64,000 nucleotides of DNA from Pseudarthrobacter raffinosi (lineage in GTDB: Bacteria > Actinomycetota > Actinomycetes > Actinomycetales > Micrococcaceae), in assembly GCF_023913735.1 (NCBI RefSeq), contig NZ_JAMXBH010000009.1, positions 62,001 to 126,000 of the forward strand, given 5' to 3'. Under the pieces are notes generated by a model. That model had not been told where the DNA came from. It saw nothing but the letters and a program-made list of their open reading frames with translations, and did no database searches. Shown in pieces: positions 1 to 8,176 of the stretch. Both the position numbers and the translations under genes were made by a program. Positions within the stretch are counted from its first letter, which is position 1; each line of letters starts with the position of its first letter.

Positions 1-716
1 TCGGCGTGGTGCCGGTGGTCAACGAAAACGACACCGTTGCCACGCACAAGATCCGTTTCGGCGACAACGACAGGCTCTCAGCGCTCGTGGCCCATCTGGT
101 CCGTGCTGACGCCCTGATCCTGCTGTCCGACGTCGACTCGATATACGACGGCCCGCCCGCCAAGGGCGCCAAGCGCATTTCCCAGGTGGACGGCCCCGGA
201 GATCTTGAGGCAGTGACTATCGGGAAGCCGGGCAAGGCAGGCGTAGGCACCGGCGGCATGCAGACTAAAGTCGAGGCTGCCATCATGGCCGCCGACTCCG
301 GCATCCCGGCGCTGGTCACGTCCACAACCAACGCCGCAGCCGCCCTGGCCGGTGAGGACGTGGGGACCTGGTTCACCGTGAACAGCGGCCGGAAGTCCGT
401 GCGGATGATGTGGCTGGCCCACCTGGCGCACGTTCAGGGCAGGCTCTTCCTTGACGACGGCGCCGTGCACGCTGTGCGGGACAATCGCTACTCGCTGCTC
501 CCCGCCGGAATTTCATCGGTGGACGGCACCTTCGAAGCCGGCGACGCCGTCGAGATGGTGGCCGGCGACGGTACCGTCATCGCGCGCGGTTTGGTTAATT
601 ACTCTTCCGAAGAGCTTCCCCAGATGCTGGGGCGCTCCACAGTGGAACTGGGCGAGTCCCTGGGCCGCGGATTCGACCGTGAGGTTGTCCATATCGACGA
701 CCTGGTTCTGGTCTGA
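1..716 (+). CDS. proB: Glutamate 5-kinase, 3' part (ProB)
   Basis: ProB phosphorylates L-glutamate with ATP, the first step of proline synthesis in the cytosol. Only about the last 238 residues are present, because the start lies upstream of the window; the frame enters at base 3. The amino-acid kinase core is recognisable from NENDTV, the FGDNDRLSALVA segment, LLSDVDSIYDGPP and the GTGGMQTK loop. The last 80-90 residues (from about LFLDDGAVHAV) fit the C-terminal PUA domain usual in ProB. The stop is 26 bp before proA, so the two are almost certainly one operon. Identification is by family motifs and by the partner gene. Confidence 0.95.
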   Translation, partial: GVVPVVNENDTVATHKIRFGDNDRLSALVAHLVRADALILLSDVDSIYDGPPAKGAKRISQVDGPGDLEAVTIGKPGKAGVGTGGMQTKVEAAIMAADSGIPALVTSTTNAAAALAGEDVGTWFTVNSGRKSVRMMWLAHLAHVQGRLFLDDGAVHAVRDNRYSLLPAGISSVDGTFEAGDAVEMVAGDGTVIARGLVNYSSEELPQMLGRSTVELGESLGRGFDREVVHIDDLVLV

Positions 717-742
717 GCGGTCCGCTCGCCTAGACTTGAAGG

Positions 743-2095
743 ATGACTGAGGCACTGATTTCCCAAGCCACTGGCACTTCCGACGATTCAACCGTGGTTC
801 CTCCCGGGCGGGAACAGGGGGGGACCCACACTCCGGCGAAGGTTGAGGCGGCCGTCCACGCCATCGCTGACCGCTCACGGCAGGCAGCCCGCCAGATGGC
901 CGGGGCCAACCGCGCCCGGAAGGACAGTGGCCTCCGGGCCATCGGTGCCGCATTGCTGGCGCGGAAGGACTTCATCCTGTCGGCCAACGCCAAGGACGTT
1001 GCGGCCGGCAAAGCCAACGGCACGTCGGCGGCCCTGTTGGACCGCCTCACCTTGACCGAAAGCCGGATCGACGGGCTCGTGGCGTCCCTGGAAAACCTGG
1101 CCAGCCTGCCCGATCCGGTCGGAAACGTGGTCCGAGGCCAGACCCTCCCCAATGGGCTGCGCCTGCGCCAGATCAACGTGCCCATGGGAGTGGTTGCCGC
1201 CATTTACGAGGCCCGCCCCAACGTCACTGTAGACATCGCCGGTCTTGGCCTCAAGAGCGGCAACGCCGTCATCCTCCGCGGCGGCACTGCTGCCGCCTCC
1301 ACCAACGAAGCACTGGTCCAGATCCTCCGCGAAGCCCTGGACTCCGTCGGGCTGCCGGCCGATGCCGTGCAGACAGTGGACCAGTACGGCCGTGAAGGTG
1401 CGAATGCGCTGATGCGTGCGCGCGGCCGCGTTGATGTCCTGATTCCGCGCGGCGGCCGGGACCTGATCCAGTCCGTGGTGCTGAACGCCGCCGTGCCGGT
1501 CATCGAGACCGGCGAGGGCAACGTGCATATCTTCATCGACGAATCCGCCAGCGAGGACATGGCGGTGGAGATCCTGCTGAACGCCAAGACCCAGCGGCCC
1601 AGTGTCTGCAACACCGTGGAGACGCTGCTGGTCCATTCGCGGTCCGCCGTGCTGCCCGCCGTCGCCGCCGCGTTGCGCGGCGCCGGGGTCACCCTCCACG
1701 CCGACGAGCGCATCCGTGCGGCGCTGCCTTCATCTGTTGAGTCCGTTCCGGCAACGGATGAGGACTGGGGAACCGAGTACATGGACCTGGACCTCGCCGT
1801 AGCAATGGTGGACAGCCTGGATGACGCCGTCAAGCACATCCGGACCTGGTCCACGGGCCACACCGAAGCGATCCTCACCAACGACCTGGCCAACGCGGAG
1901 CGGTTCATCGCCGAGGTTGACTCTGCCGCGGTCATCGTCAACGCGTCCACGCGGTTTACCGACGGCGGCGAGCTGGGCCTCGGTGCCGAGGTTGGCATCT
2001 CCACGCAGAAGCTGCACGCCCGCGGCCCGATGGGACTGACAGAGCTCACCACCACTAAGTGGATCGTGCAGGGCGAAGGCCAGGTCCGCGGGTAG
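743..2095 (+). CDS. proA: Gamma-glutamyl phosphate reductase (ProA)
   Basis: ProA reduces gamma-glutamyl phosphate to glutamate semialdehyde with NADPH, the second step of proline synthesis, acting on the product of ProB just upstream. The 450-residue protein has the aldehyde-dehydrogenase-like fold signature, with the catalytic cysteine at about residue 289 in RPSVCNTVETLL and the conserved VPMGVVAAIYEARPNVT and GNAVILRGG segments. It is about 30 residues longer than typical ProA because of a Ser/Thr/Gly-rich N-terminal extension before the first conserved helix. The true start could therefore be somewhat downstream, though the ATG chosen is preceded by AAGG (spacing short). Confidence 0.96.
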   Translation: MTEALISQATGTSDDSTVVPPGREQGGTHTPAKVEAAVHAIADRSRQAARQMAGANRARKDSGLRAIGAALLARKDFILSANAKDVAAGKANGTSAALLDRLTLTESRIDGLVASLENLASLPDPVGNVVRGQTLPNGLRLRQINVPMGVVAAIYEARPNVTVDIAGLGLKSGNAVILRGGTAAASTNEALVQILREALDSVGLPADAVQTVDQYGREGANALMRARGRVDVLIPRGGRDLIQSVVLNAAVPVIETGEGNVHIFIDESASEDMAVEILLNAKTQRPSVCNTVETLLVHSRSAVLPAVAAALRGAGVTLHADERIRAALPSSVESVPATDEDWGTEYMDLDLAVAMVDSLDDAVKHIRTWSTGHTEAILTNDLANAERFIAEVDSAAVIVNASTRFTDGGELGLGAEVGISTQKLHARGPMGLTELTTTKWIVQGEGQVRG

Positions 2096-2170
2096 CAACG
2101 CGGTAATATAGACAGAAGTCCGGAACGGCGGGACAATCCGCTGCCACATCCTTGAACCCTAGGGGAGAAA

Positions 2171-2401
2171 ATGCTGCTCCAGCAGATCGCCATGACCGTT
2201 GCCGAAGGCGGAGAACACGCACCCGCTCCGATCTGGGCTGAGCCGTGGGTGTTCGGCGCATCCATTTTCGCCATCCTGCTGGTGATGATGTTCGTTACGC
2301 TCTCCTACTCGAACCTGGGCAACCGGCACACCGTAACGGATGAGCACGCCGATCCGCACCGCCAGCACCCCAACAAGCACGACCACGGCCAAGGCCACTG
2401 A
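2171..2401 (+). CDS. Small single-span membrane protein with His/Asp-rich tail
   Basis: A 76-residue protein with one predicted membrane helix (about residues 29-47, [19 protein letters not shown]) and a hydrophilic tail rich in His and Asp. The start is supported by AGGGGAG seven to nine bases upstream. Its 3' end overlaps the upstream-most possible start of nadD by 62 bp. No function is known to me. Small proteins of this kind are commonly found in front of nadD in Micrococcaceae, so it is probably real and translated from the same transcript. The His-rich tail could bind metal, but that is only a guess. Confidence 0.7.
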   Translation: MLLQQIAMTVAEGGEHAPAPIWAEPWVFGASIFAILLVMMFVTLSYSNLGNRHTVTDEHADPHRQHPNKHDHGQGH

Positions 2402-3071
2402 AATTTCCCGTGTTCTGCACCGTGATGGTGCGCAAAGGCGGCTGCGGCTGGGCGTGATGGGCGGGACGTTTGATCCCATCCACCACGGCCACCTTGTTGC
2501 AGCCAGCGAAGTGGCCGCCAAGTTCAGCCTGGATGAAGTGGTCTTTGTCCCCACCGGGCAGCCGTGGCAAAAGTCGCACAAGCAGGTCAGTGAGCCTGAG
2601 CACCGCTACCTCATGACGGTGATCGCCACGGCATCGAACCCCCGCTTCACCGTCAGCAGGGTGGATATTGACCGGCCCGGTCGCACGTATACCATTGATA
2701 CCTTGCGGGATCTCCGGACCCAGCGTCCGGATGCGGATCTGTTCTTCATTACCGGTGCGGATGCACTGGCGCAGATTCTTTCCTGGAAGGACATCGACGA
2801 GCTGTGGTCACTGGCCCATTTTGTCGGTGTGACACGGCCGGGACATGTGCTTGATGGCATGGGCCGCAAGGACGTCAGCCTCCTCGAGGTGCCGGCCATG
2901 GCCATCTCGTCCACGGACTGCCGTGTCCGTGTAGCCGGGAACAACCCCGTCTGGTACCTCGTGCCGGACGGAGTGGTCCAATACATCGCCAAATATGGTC
3001 TGTACGCCGAGGGATCAGATCCCCAGGACGTCCGAACTACCGAAACAGACGAGCCAGCCAGTACTGAATGA
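2340..3071 (+). CDS. nadD: Nicotinate-nucleotide adenylyltransferase (NadD)
   Basis: NadD joins nicotinate mononucleotide to ATP to give deamido-NAD, a step of NAD synthesis. The family signature [15 protein letters not shown], which holds the HxGH-type nucleotidyltransferase motif, and the later [10 protein letters not shown] segment are both present. The ATG at 2340 gives 243 residues with a 38-residue Thr/Ser-rich extension before the conserved core, and it overlaps the previous gene. The GTG at 2454 or ATG at 2457 lies right at the core and is less likely because it leaves no leading strand residues. The start is therefore uncertain while the identity is firm. The next gene begins 7 bp after the stop, and rsfS follows, the usual nadD-rsfS neighbourhood. 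Confidence 0.94.
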   Translation: MSTPIRTASTPTSTTTAKATEISRVLHRDGAQRRLRLGVMGGTFDPIHHGHLVAASEVAAKFSLDEVVFVPTGQPWQKSHKQVSEPEHRYLMTVIATASNPRFTVSRVDIDRPGRTYTIDTLRDLRTQRPDADLFFITGADALAQILSWKDIDELWSLAHFVGVTRPGHVLDGMGRKDVSLLEVPAMAISSTDCRVRVAGNNPVWYLVPDGVVQYIAKYGLYAEGSDPQDVRTTETDEPASTE

Positions 3072-3078
3072 GTCCTCA

Positions 3079-4377
3079 ATGAGTCAGGAAAAGCCCCCCG
3101 TCCGCAGCCGCCGCGAACTGCGGCAGGCCAGAGATGAGAACACGGCTCCCGGGTCCAACGGCCCGGGCCAGGTTTCGCCTGCCTCAAAACAACGGCGCGC
3201 GGCTGACGCCCCGGTGGATTCCGTCCCCGAGCAGTCCCAAGCGCAGCGGTCCTCGCAGATCCGGGCCCGCGACCGCGCGGCGCTGCGTGCCATCAAAGAA
3301 CTCGAGGAGAAAGAGGGCCAGCTTTCCGCAGGAGGCCCTCCCACGCGCAGGCAGTTGCGGCTCCAGCAACTGAAGGAACAGGCCGTCACCTCGGCCAATC
3401 CCATCATTCCCGCTCCCATGGGGCAGCCTTTGCCAAGCCAACCCGCGCCGAGCCAACCTAAGCCAGGCCAAGCCAAGCTGGGTCAAGCGAAGACAGCCCC
3501 AACGAGGCCAGGTCACGACACCGCTGTATCCGCCGATATGGCCGGGCCCGCCGCGCCGGCGAACGGTGCAGGTGTTCCGGCTGGCATGAGCGTGGAGCAG
3601 GCACTCGCAGCCCGCGCGCTTATTGCCGAGCAGGCCAAGAACCAGCTGGCCAAGATGGAACACATCGCCTCGCTGGACCCCGAAGCAGTGGATCCGGACA
3701 TCCTTGCGGAACAGATCGCCTTGGCCGAGCGCGCGGCGGTGCTTAACCGCCGGGCGATGGCCAAGCGGAAGCTGGCCGAGCAGGCCGCCACTGCCCAGCC
3801 AGTATCAGTACCCACGCAGGCTCCCAATCCGCAGGCCGCGGCCACGCAATCCGTTCCCCAGACGGGCCCGGCCACCGCCGACAACCTGGCCATGGTCACG
3901 CCGCTGGAATTCGTGCAGGTACCCGGCGTCGACCGTCCTGTGATGAAACCCCCGGCGACCTCCTACGTGCCGCTGGCGACCCAGGCCGGACCAAAGGTCC
4001 GGCCAGGCGGCAAGGGCCGCAGGCCGTCCACTACGTCCAAAGAGCCGGCCGCGGGTTCTGCGCAGGCGGCCGCGTCGGGCCGTTCCCGGGTGATCGCCCG
4101 TGCGGAAGCTGCTGCCAGGGCCGCCGCGGCACCGAAGCGCGTCGTCCCCGTCCAGCCCATCACGGCCTCTACGCCAGTGGGGGAGACGGGCGATCTGTTC
4201 GATGACCTGCCGCGCATCCCGGCACGGTCAGCGCATGGGCTGGAGCCGCTGGATGCGGCAACGGCCGGCCTGGCCCGTGCGAAGCGGCTCAGGCTTATGC
4301 AGGTCCTCGTCCTGGCTTTTGGGATCGTGGCCCTTATTTCCGGCGTTATCCTCATCGTCAGCGGCATCTCCAGCTGA
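3079..4377 (+). CDS. Pro/Ala/Gln-rich protein with one C-terminal membrane helix
   Basis: A 432-residue protein, mostly low-complexity and rich in Pro, Ala, Gln and Arg. It starts with a basic RSRRELRQARDE segment and ends with a single hydrophobic helix of about 22 residues (LMQVLVLAFGIVALISGVILIV). Two charged, probably coiled-coil stretches are visible at about residues 70-100 and 175-235. The ATG at 3079 is chosen because it follows the nadD stop by 7 bp; the frame is open further upstream inside nadD. I do not recognise a domain. It is probably a tail-anchored, mostly cytoplasmic protein. It lies between nadD and rsfS in the same orientation, so it is likely cotranscribed. Confidence 0.8.
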   Translation: MSQEKPPVRSRRELRQARDENTAPGSNGPGQVSPASKQRRAADAPVDSVPEQSQAQRSSQIRARDRAALRAIKELEEKEGQLSAGGPPTRRQLRLQQLKEQAVTSANPIIPAPMGQPLPSQPAPSQPKPGQAKLGQAKTAPTRPGHDTAVSADMAGPAAPANGAGVPAGMSVEQALAARALIAEQAKNQLAKMEHIASLDPEAVDPDILAEQIALAERAAVLNRRAMAKRKLAEQAATAQPVSVPTQAPNPQAAATQSVPQTGPATADNLAMVTPLEFVQVPGVDRPVMKPPATSYVPLATQAGPKVRPGGKGRRPSTTSKEPAAGSAQAAASGRSRVIARAEAAARAAAAPKRVVPVQPITASTPVGETGDLFDDLPRIPARSAHGLEPLDAATAGLARAKRLRLMQVLVLAFGIVALISGVILIVSGISS

Positions 4378-4424
4378 CCAGGCAACGCCCTTTTACAAAG
4401 CTTTAGAAAACTACAAGGAGTCCC

Positions 4425-4826
4425 ATGACTGCAACAGATTCATCCATCGCCATTGCCCGCCAAGCCGCCAAGGCAGCCGCGGACAAGATTGCCCACGACA
4501 TTGTGGCCCTCGATGTCAGCGAACGGCTGGCACTGGCGGACGTCTTCCTCATCGCATCCGCGCCGAGCGAGCGCCAGGTCAACGCCATCGTTGACGGCAT
4601 CGAAGAAGAACTTTCCAAGCAGGACCTCCGTCCGGTACGCCGCGAAGGCCGCTCCGGCGGGCGCTGGGTACTGCTGGATTACTCGGACATCGTCATCCAC
4701 GTCCAGCATGAAGAGGACCGCGTTTTCTACGCCCTGGAGCGCCTGTGGAAGGACTGCCCAGTGGTTGACCTGCAGCTGGGCGAGGACACGTCAGCCAAGG
4801 CGACGGCGGCCTCCGACTCCGAATAG
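4425..4826 (+). CDS. rsfS: Ribosomal silencing factor RsfS
   Basis: RsfS (YbeB/Iojap family) binds ribosomal protein L14 and blocks 30S-50S joining under starvation. The 133-residue product has the conserved DIVALDVSERLALADVFLIASAPSERQV region and the GGRWVLLDYSDIVIHV core typical of the family, and its length is normal apart from a short charged tail. An AAGGAG Shine-Dalgarno sits seven bases before the ATG. It closes the proB-proA-nadD-rsfS group; the tRNA genes that follow have their own promoter. Confidence 0.95.
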   Translation: MTATDSSIAIARQAAKAAADKIAHDIVALDVSERLALADVFLIASAPSERQVNAIVDGIEEELSKQDLRPVRREGRSGGRWVLLDYSDIVIHVQHEEDRVFYALERLWKDCPVVDLQLGEDTSAKATAASDSE

Positions 4827-4855
4827 CAGGCCTTGCCGGCCCGAATATGCCCGAT

Positions 4856-4885
4856 TTGGAATTTTCGGAAAAGCTGGTCTAAGAT
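4856..4885 (+). promoter_or_regulatory. Promoter of first tRNA-Ala
   Basis: TTGGAA and TAAGAT are separated by 18 bp, and the -10 lies 41 bp before the mature 5' end of the tRNA. This resembles a vegetative sigma promoter. The same arrangement recurs before the second tRNA copy. Confidence 0.6.
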
Positions 4886-4926
4886 ATTTGAGTTGCTCCG
4901 GGGAGACCGCGGAGTAACGAAGGTCC

Positions 4927-4999
4927 GGGGCTGTGGCGCAGCTGGTAGCGCACCTGCATGGCATGCAGGGGGTCAGGGGTTCGAGTCCCCTCAGCTCCA
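4927..4999 (+). tRNA. tRNA-Ala (anticodon GGC), no encoded CCA
   Basis: A 73-nt cloverleaf. The acceptor stem GGGGCTG pairs with CAGCTCC (one G-U), the anticodon loop is ATGGCAT with anticodon GGC, the T-arm contains GGTTCGAGTCC, and the discriminator is A. The gene is followed by CCG, so CCA must be added after transcription. It is identical over its body to the second copy 215 bp downstream. Confidence 0.96.
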
Positions 5000-5005
5000 C
5001 CGGAT

Positions 5006-5041
5006 AATCCGCCGGAATCGAAAGATTCCGGCGGATTTTTT
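5006..5041 (+). terminator. Intrinsic terminator after first tRNA-Ala
   Basis: A perfect stem of 13-14 bp (ATCCGCCGGAATC with GATTCCGGCGGAT) closes on a GAAA tetraloop and is followed by six T. It ends just 24 bp before the promoter of the second tRNA, so the two tRNA genes are separate transcription units. Confidence 0.9.
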
Positions 5042-5065
5042 GTTGCAGGAAAATGCGCCTCCCGA

Positions 5066-5095
5066 TTGGCGCAGCGCGCAGATTTCTATTAAGCT
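5066..5095 (+). promoter_or_regulatory. Promoter of second tRNA-Ala
   Basis: TTGGCG and TAAGCT with 18 bp between them, placed 47 bp before the tRNA, parallel to the promoter of the first copy. The sequence between the promoter and the tRNA (GTTGCTTCGGG, then CCGCGGAG) resembles the leader of copy one, which suggests duplication of the whole unit followed by drift. Confidence 0.6.
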
Positions 5096-5141
5096 GATCA
5101 GGTTGCTTCGGGCGGTCTGAACCGCGGAGAAGCACAAGTTT

Positions 5142-5217
5142 GGGGCTGTGGCGCAGCTGGTAGCGCACCTGCATGGCATGCAGGGGGTCAGGGGTTCGAG
5201 TCCCCTCAGCTCCACCA
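5142..5217 (+). tRNA. tRNA-Ala (anticodon GGC), CCA encoded
   Basis: Same 73-nt body as the copy at 4927, with anticodon GGC and T-arm GGTTCGAGTCC. Here the discriminator A is followed by a genomic CCA. The two copies therefore differ in whether the CCA end is encoded. Confidence 0.96.
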
Positions 5218-5235
5218 AACAGGACGCAGGTCCGT

Positions 5236-5272
5236 AAAAAAATGAGCCACCCGGTCGGGTGGCTCATTTTTT
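5236..5272. terminator. Bidirectional terminator between tRNA-Ala and cfa-like gene
   Basis: The stem ATGAGCCACCCG / CGGGTGGCTCAT has a two-base loop, with an A-run before it and a T-run after it, so it can act on both strands. It would end the tRNA transcript on the plus strand and the leftward methyltransferase transcript on the minus strand. Confidence 0.88.
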
Positions 5273-5320
5273 GTCTCCCAAGCAGGGAGCCCGGAGAACT
5301 GGGCGCCCAGTAGTGAGTGC

Positions 5321-6640
5321 TTAGATCCAATCACTCCGGCGCAGCGGCGGCCCGTCCCCGCCGGCACGCTGGACCAGGACCTGGTTGACGCCCGTGATCC
5401 CGGTTTCAAAGCCCAGGGCACTTGAGGCCATGTAGAGCCGCCACACCCGCGCCCGGCCCAGGCTGGTGAGCCGGACGGCTTCGTCCCAGTTCTCTTCGAG
5501 CCTGCGCACCCACGCCCGCAGGGTCAGCGCATAGTGCTGGCGCAGGGCCTCCACGTCCAAGACCTCGAACCCGCCGGTCTCCAGTGCGCTGACCATCTCG
5601 CCCAGGCTGATCATCTCGCCGTCCGGAAAGACATAGCGCGGAATGAACGAATCCGGGTCGGGCTTGATGGGGCCGGCGTTCCAGGAGATGGCGTGGTTGA
5701 GCAGCCGGCCGCCGGGACGGAGCAAGCCGTGGAGCACGTCGACATAGTTGGGTGTCTGTTCCCGGCCCACGTGTTCGGACATGCCGATGGAGCTGATGGC
5801 GTCGAACGGCCCGTCGGCGATATCCCGGTAATCCTGGACCCGGATGTCGATGTTTTCGGTCAGGCCGGCGTCGGCCGCACGTTTGCGCGCCAGCACGGCC
5901 TGTTCGGTGGAGAGCGTCACGCCCACCACCGAGACGCCGTAATGCTGCGCCGCGTGCAACGCGAAGCTGCCCCAGCCGCACCCCACGTCCAGTACCCTCA
6001 TCCCGGGCTTCAGCCCAAGCTTCCGGCAGACGAGATCCAGCTTGGCCTTCTGCGCGTCATCCAGTCCTGCCGGAAGGCCCCGTTCGGCAGGGGTGCCGCC
6101 GCCGTCTGGTCCATCCGCCCACACAGCGCACGAGTAGACCATTGAGGGTCCCAGCACGAGGGCGTAAAAGTCGTTGCCGACGTCGTAATGGTGCGAGATG
6201 GCCGCGGCGTCGCGCTTCCGGGTGTGGCGCCGGCCCTTCCGCATGACCTTGGCCTCCTCCGGCGGCGGAGCAGGGTTGGGGCCCAGCGCGCCCAGCCGGA
6301 CCGCCGTGCTGACCAGCGTGGCCAGTTCACGCGGAGTCGGGGGCCGGAAGGGGCCGGGTTCGGAAAACTTGCCCACCGAGCTGAGCGCCGTGAAGGCTGC
6401 AAAGATGTCGCCGGGGGCAGCGATGTCCCCGGCGACATAGGCGCGGCTGAGCCCGAGCTGCCCCGGCGACCACAGGATCCGGCGCAGGGCGCGGCGTGAC
6501 CTGAATTCGAGGACCGGGGCCTCGGGTGGCCCCGCCTCGGACCCGTCCCACGCCCGCACCCTCAGCGGTATCTCCGTCGTCCCCAGGACGATGCCCAGTG
6601 CGTTCGCCAGCAGCGACGCTGCCCCTTTTTCTGTTTTCAT
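5321..6640 (-). CDS. Cyclopropane-fatty-acyl-phospholipid synthase family methyltransferase
   Basis: SAM-dependent enzyme of the Cfa/mycolic methyltransferase family, which transfers a methyl or methylene group to a double bond of a membrane-lipid acyl chain. The 439-residue product has the N-terminal sterol-carrier-like region of CFA synthases (LEFRSRRALRRIL, LGLSRAYVAGDI). The SAM motif VLDVGCGWGSFALHAA lies at about residue 215, and YDVGNDFY with SYGM-like catalytic segments SSIGMSEHVG follow. The ATG at 6640 is preceded by GGCGAGGA; a longer frame to 6691 has no good ribosome site. A second Cfa paralogue lies at 27088 in a different operon, so the exact lipid product may differ between the two. 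Confidence 0.85.
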   Translation of the reverse strand: MKTEKGAASLLANALGIVLGTTEIPLRVRAWDGSEAGPPEAPVLEFRSRRALRRILWSPGQLGLSRAYVAGDIAAPGDIFAAFTALSSVGKFSEPGPFRPPTPRELATLVSTAVRLGALGPNPAPPPEEAKVMRKGRRHTRKRDAAAISHHYDVGNDFYALVLGPSMVYSCAVWADGPDGGGTPAERGLPAGLDDAQKAKLDLVCRKLGLKPGMRVLDVGCGWGSFALHAAQHYGVSVVGVTLSTEQAVLARKRAADAGLTENIDIRVQDYRDIADGPFDAISSIGMSEHVGREQTPNYVDVLHGLLRPGGRLLNHAISWNAGPIKPDPDSFIPRYVFPDGEMISLGEMVSALETGGFEVLDVEALRQHYALTLRAWVRRLEENWDEAVRLTSLGRARVWRLYMASSALGFETGITGVNQVLVQRAGGDGPPLRRSDWI

Positions 6641-6724
6641 GGTCCTCGCCTTTCGTCCGCCTAGGCCCAACAGTACGACGCCGGCGCGCACCTGTCAGCG
6701 CAGTGGCGCGATTATCATGGGGGA

Positions 6725-7078
6725 GTGAATGAGACGTTGCCACCGTGCCCCGAATGCTCCAGCGCCTACACCTACGAGATGGGTGCGCTACTGGTCTGCC
6801 CGGAATGCGGCCACGAGTGGTCCGCCCAGGCGGCGGAGGCCACGGCAGAGGCCGGGCCGAGGGTCATCAAGGATGCAGTGGGCAACATCCTCGCCGACGG
6901 CGACACGGTCACGGTGACCAAGGACCTGAAAATCAAGGGCAGCTCCGGTGTCATCAAGGTTGGCACCAAAGTCCGCGGGATCCGGCTGATGGACGGTGTG
7001 GGCGATCACGACATCGACTGCAAGGTGGACGGCGTGGGGCCGATGCAGCTCAAATCCTCCGTGGTGAAGAAGGTCTAG
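6725..7078 (+). CDS. PhnA/YjdM-type zinc-ribbon protein
   Basis: A 117-residue protein with an N-terminal zinc ribbon, CPEC then CPEC about 19 residues later, followed by the compact beta domain of the PhnA (YjdM) family (VIKDAVGNILADGDTVTVTKDLKIKGSS and GTKVRGIRL, CKVDGVGPMQLKSSVVKK). The family name comes from old phosphonate literature but its biochemical role is not established. The start is GTG, just after GGGGGA. It is divergent from the methyltransferase to its left and may run into the flavoprotein 18 bp downstream. Confidence 0.88.
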   Translation: MNETLPPCPECSSAYTYEMGALLVCPECGHEWSAQAAEATAEAGPRVIKDAVGNILADGDTVTVTKDLKIKGSSGVIKVGTKVRGIRLMDGVGDHDIDCKVDGVGPMQLKSSVVKKV

Positions 7079-7096
7079 CCGGAACCGGTCAGGGAC

Positions 7097-8176
7097 ATGG
7101 ACTACGGAACCACCGACGTTGTGGTCATCGGCGCGGGCCAGGCGGGACTCTCCGCCGCCTACCACCTGCAGCGCCGAGGGGTTGAATACAAGGTCCTCGA
7201 CGCCGAGGAAGGCCCGGGCGGCGCCTGGCGCCACCGCTGGAAAAGCCTGGTCATGGCGACGGTCAACGGCATCAGTGACCTTCCCGGCATCGCGAAGCCT
7301 GACGTGGATCCCACGGAACCCAGCTCGGAGTTCCTGAGCCGGTACTTCGCCGGCTACGAGCGGGACCTCGGAATTGAGGTCCTGCGCCCGGTCAAGATCA
7401 CCTCGGTCGCTAGGGAAGACGCCGATCCGGCGGGGCGCCTGCGGATCAGCACCGACAGCGGCGACTGGTCAGCGAAGGCGGTCATCAACGCAACCGGTAC
7501 GTGGACCCGGCCGTTCTGGCCCATCTACCCGGGCCGGGCCACGTTCCGGGGCCGGCAACTGCACGTGGCCGATTACGTCTCCGCCGAGGAGTTCCGCGGC
7601 CTGCACGTCATCGTCGTGGGAGGCGGCATTTCCGCCGTCGGGCTTCTGGAGGAGGTCTCGCAGGTGACCAGCACCAGCTGGTTCACCCGGCGGGAACCCG
7701 ACTGGCGTGACGCCGCGTTCGACGCCCAGGCCGGCCACAACGCCGTCGCCCTCGTGGAGGAGCGCGTGCGGCAGGGCCTGCCGCCGCAAAGCGTGGTGGC
7801 CGTGACCGGCCTCATCTGGACCCCGGCGCTGAGGGCGGCAGCGCAACGGGGTGCGCTGGACCGTCGCCCCATGTTCACCGCGATAGAGCCCGACGGCGTC
7901 CGGCTCGCCGTCGGGAGCCTGCTCCGTGCCGACGTCATTCTGTGGGCCACCGGATTCCGTGCCGAGCTCGAGCATCTGGCGCCGCTGCATCTCCGGGGAC
8001 CCGGCGGCGGCATCGCCATGGAAGGGACCCAGGTGGCAGCTGAACCGCGCGTCCATCTGGTGGGGTACGGGCCGTCGTCGTCCACCATCGGCGCCAACAG
8101 GGCGGGCCGGGCGGCCGTCACCGCCATCCTCAAACTGCCCGCGCTTGCACCAACCGCATCAACAACCAGTACATGA
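7097..8176 (+). CDS. FAD-dependent oxidoreductase (flavin monooxygenase-like)
   Basis: A 359-residue flavoprotein with two dinucleotide-binding loops: VVVIGAGQAGLSAAYHLQ at the N-terminus for FAD, and VIVVGGGISAVGLLEEV near residue 172 for NAD(P)H. It also has the ATGTWTRPFWP and ILWATGFRAEL segments seen in CzcO/FMO-type enzymes. Substrate unknown. Its stop overlaps the start of the next gene (ATGA), so translation is probably coupled to the rRNA-methyltransferase-like gene, an odd functional pairing. Confidence 0.85.
   Translation: MDYGTTDVVVIGAGQAGLSAAYHLQRRGVEYKVLDAEEGPGGAWRHRWKSLVMATVNGISDLPGIAKPDVDPTEPSSEFLSRYFAGYERDLGIEVLRPVKITSVAREDADPAGRLRISTDSGDWSAKAVINATGTWTRPFWPIYPGRATFRGRQLHVADYVSAEEFRGLHVIVVGGGISAVGLLEEVSQVTSTSWFTRREPDWRDAAFDAQAGHNAVALVEERVRQGLPPQSVVAVTGLIWTPALRAAAQRGALDRRPMFTAIEPDGVRLAVGSLLRADVILWATGFRAELEHLAPLHLRGPGGGIAMEGTQVAAEPRVHLVGYGPSSSTIGANRAGRAAVTAILKLPALAPTASTTST

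Noticed and set aside
2340..2457. Later start of nadD at the core MGGTFD
   Set aside because: It would remove the residues that normally precede the first strand; the upstream ATG is kept, though uncertain.
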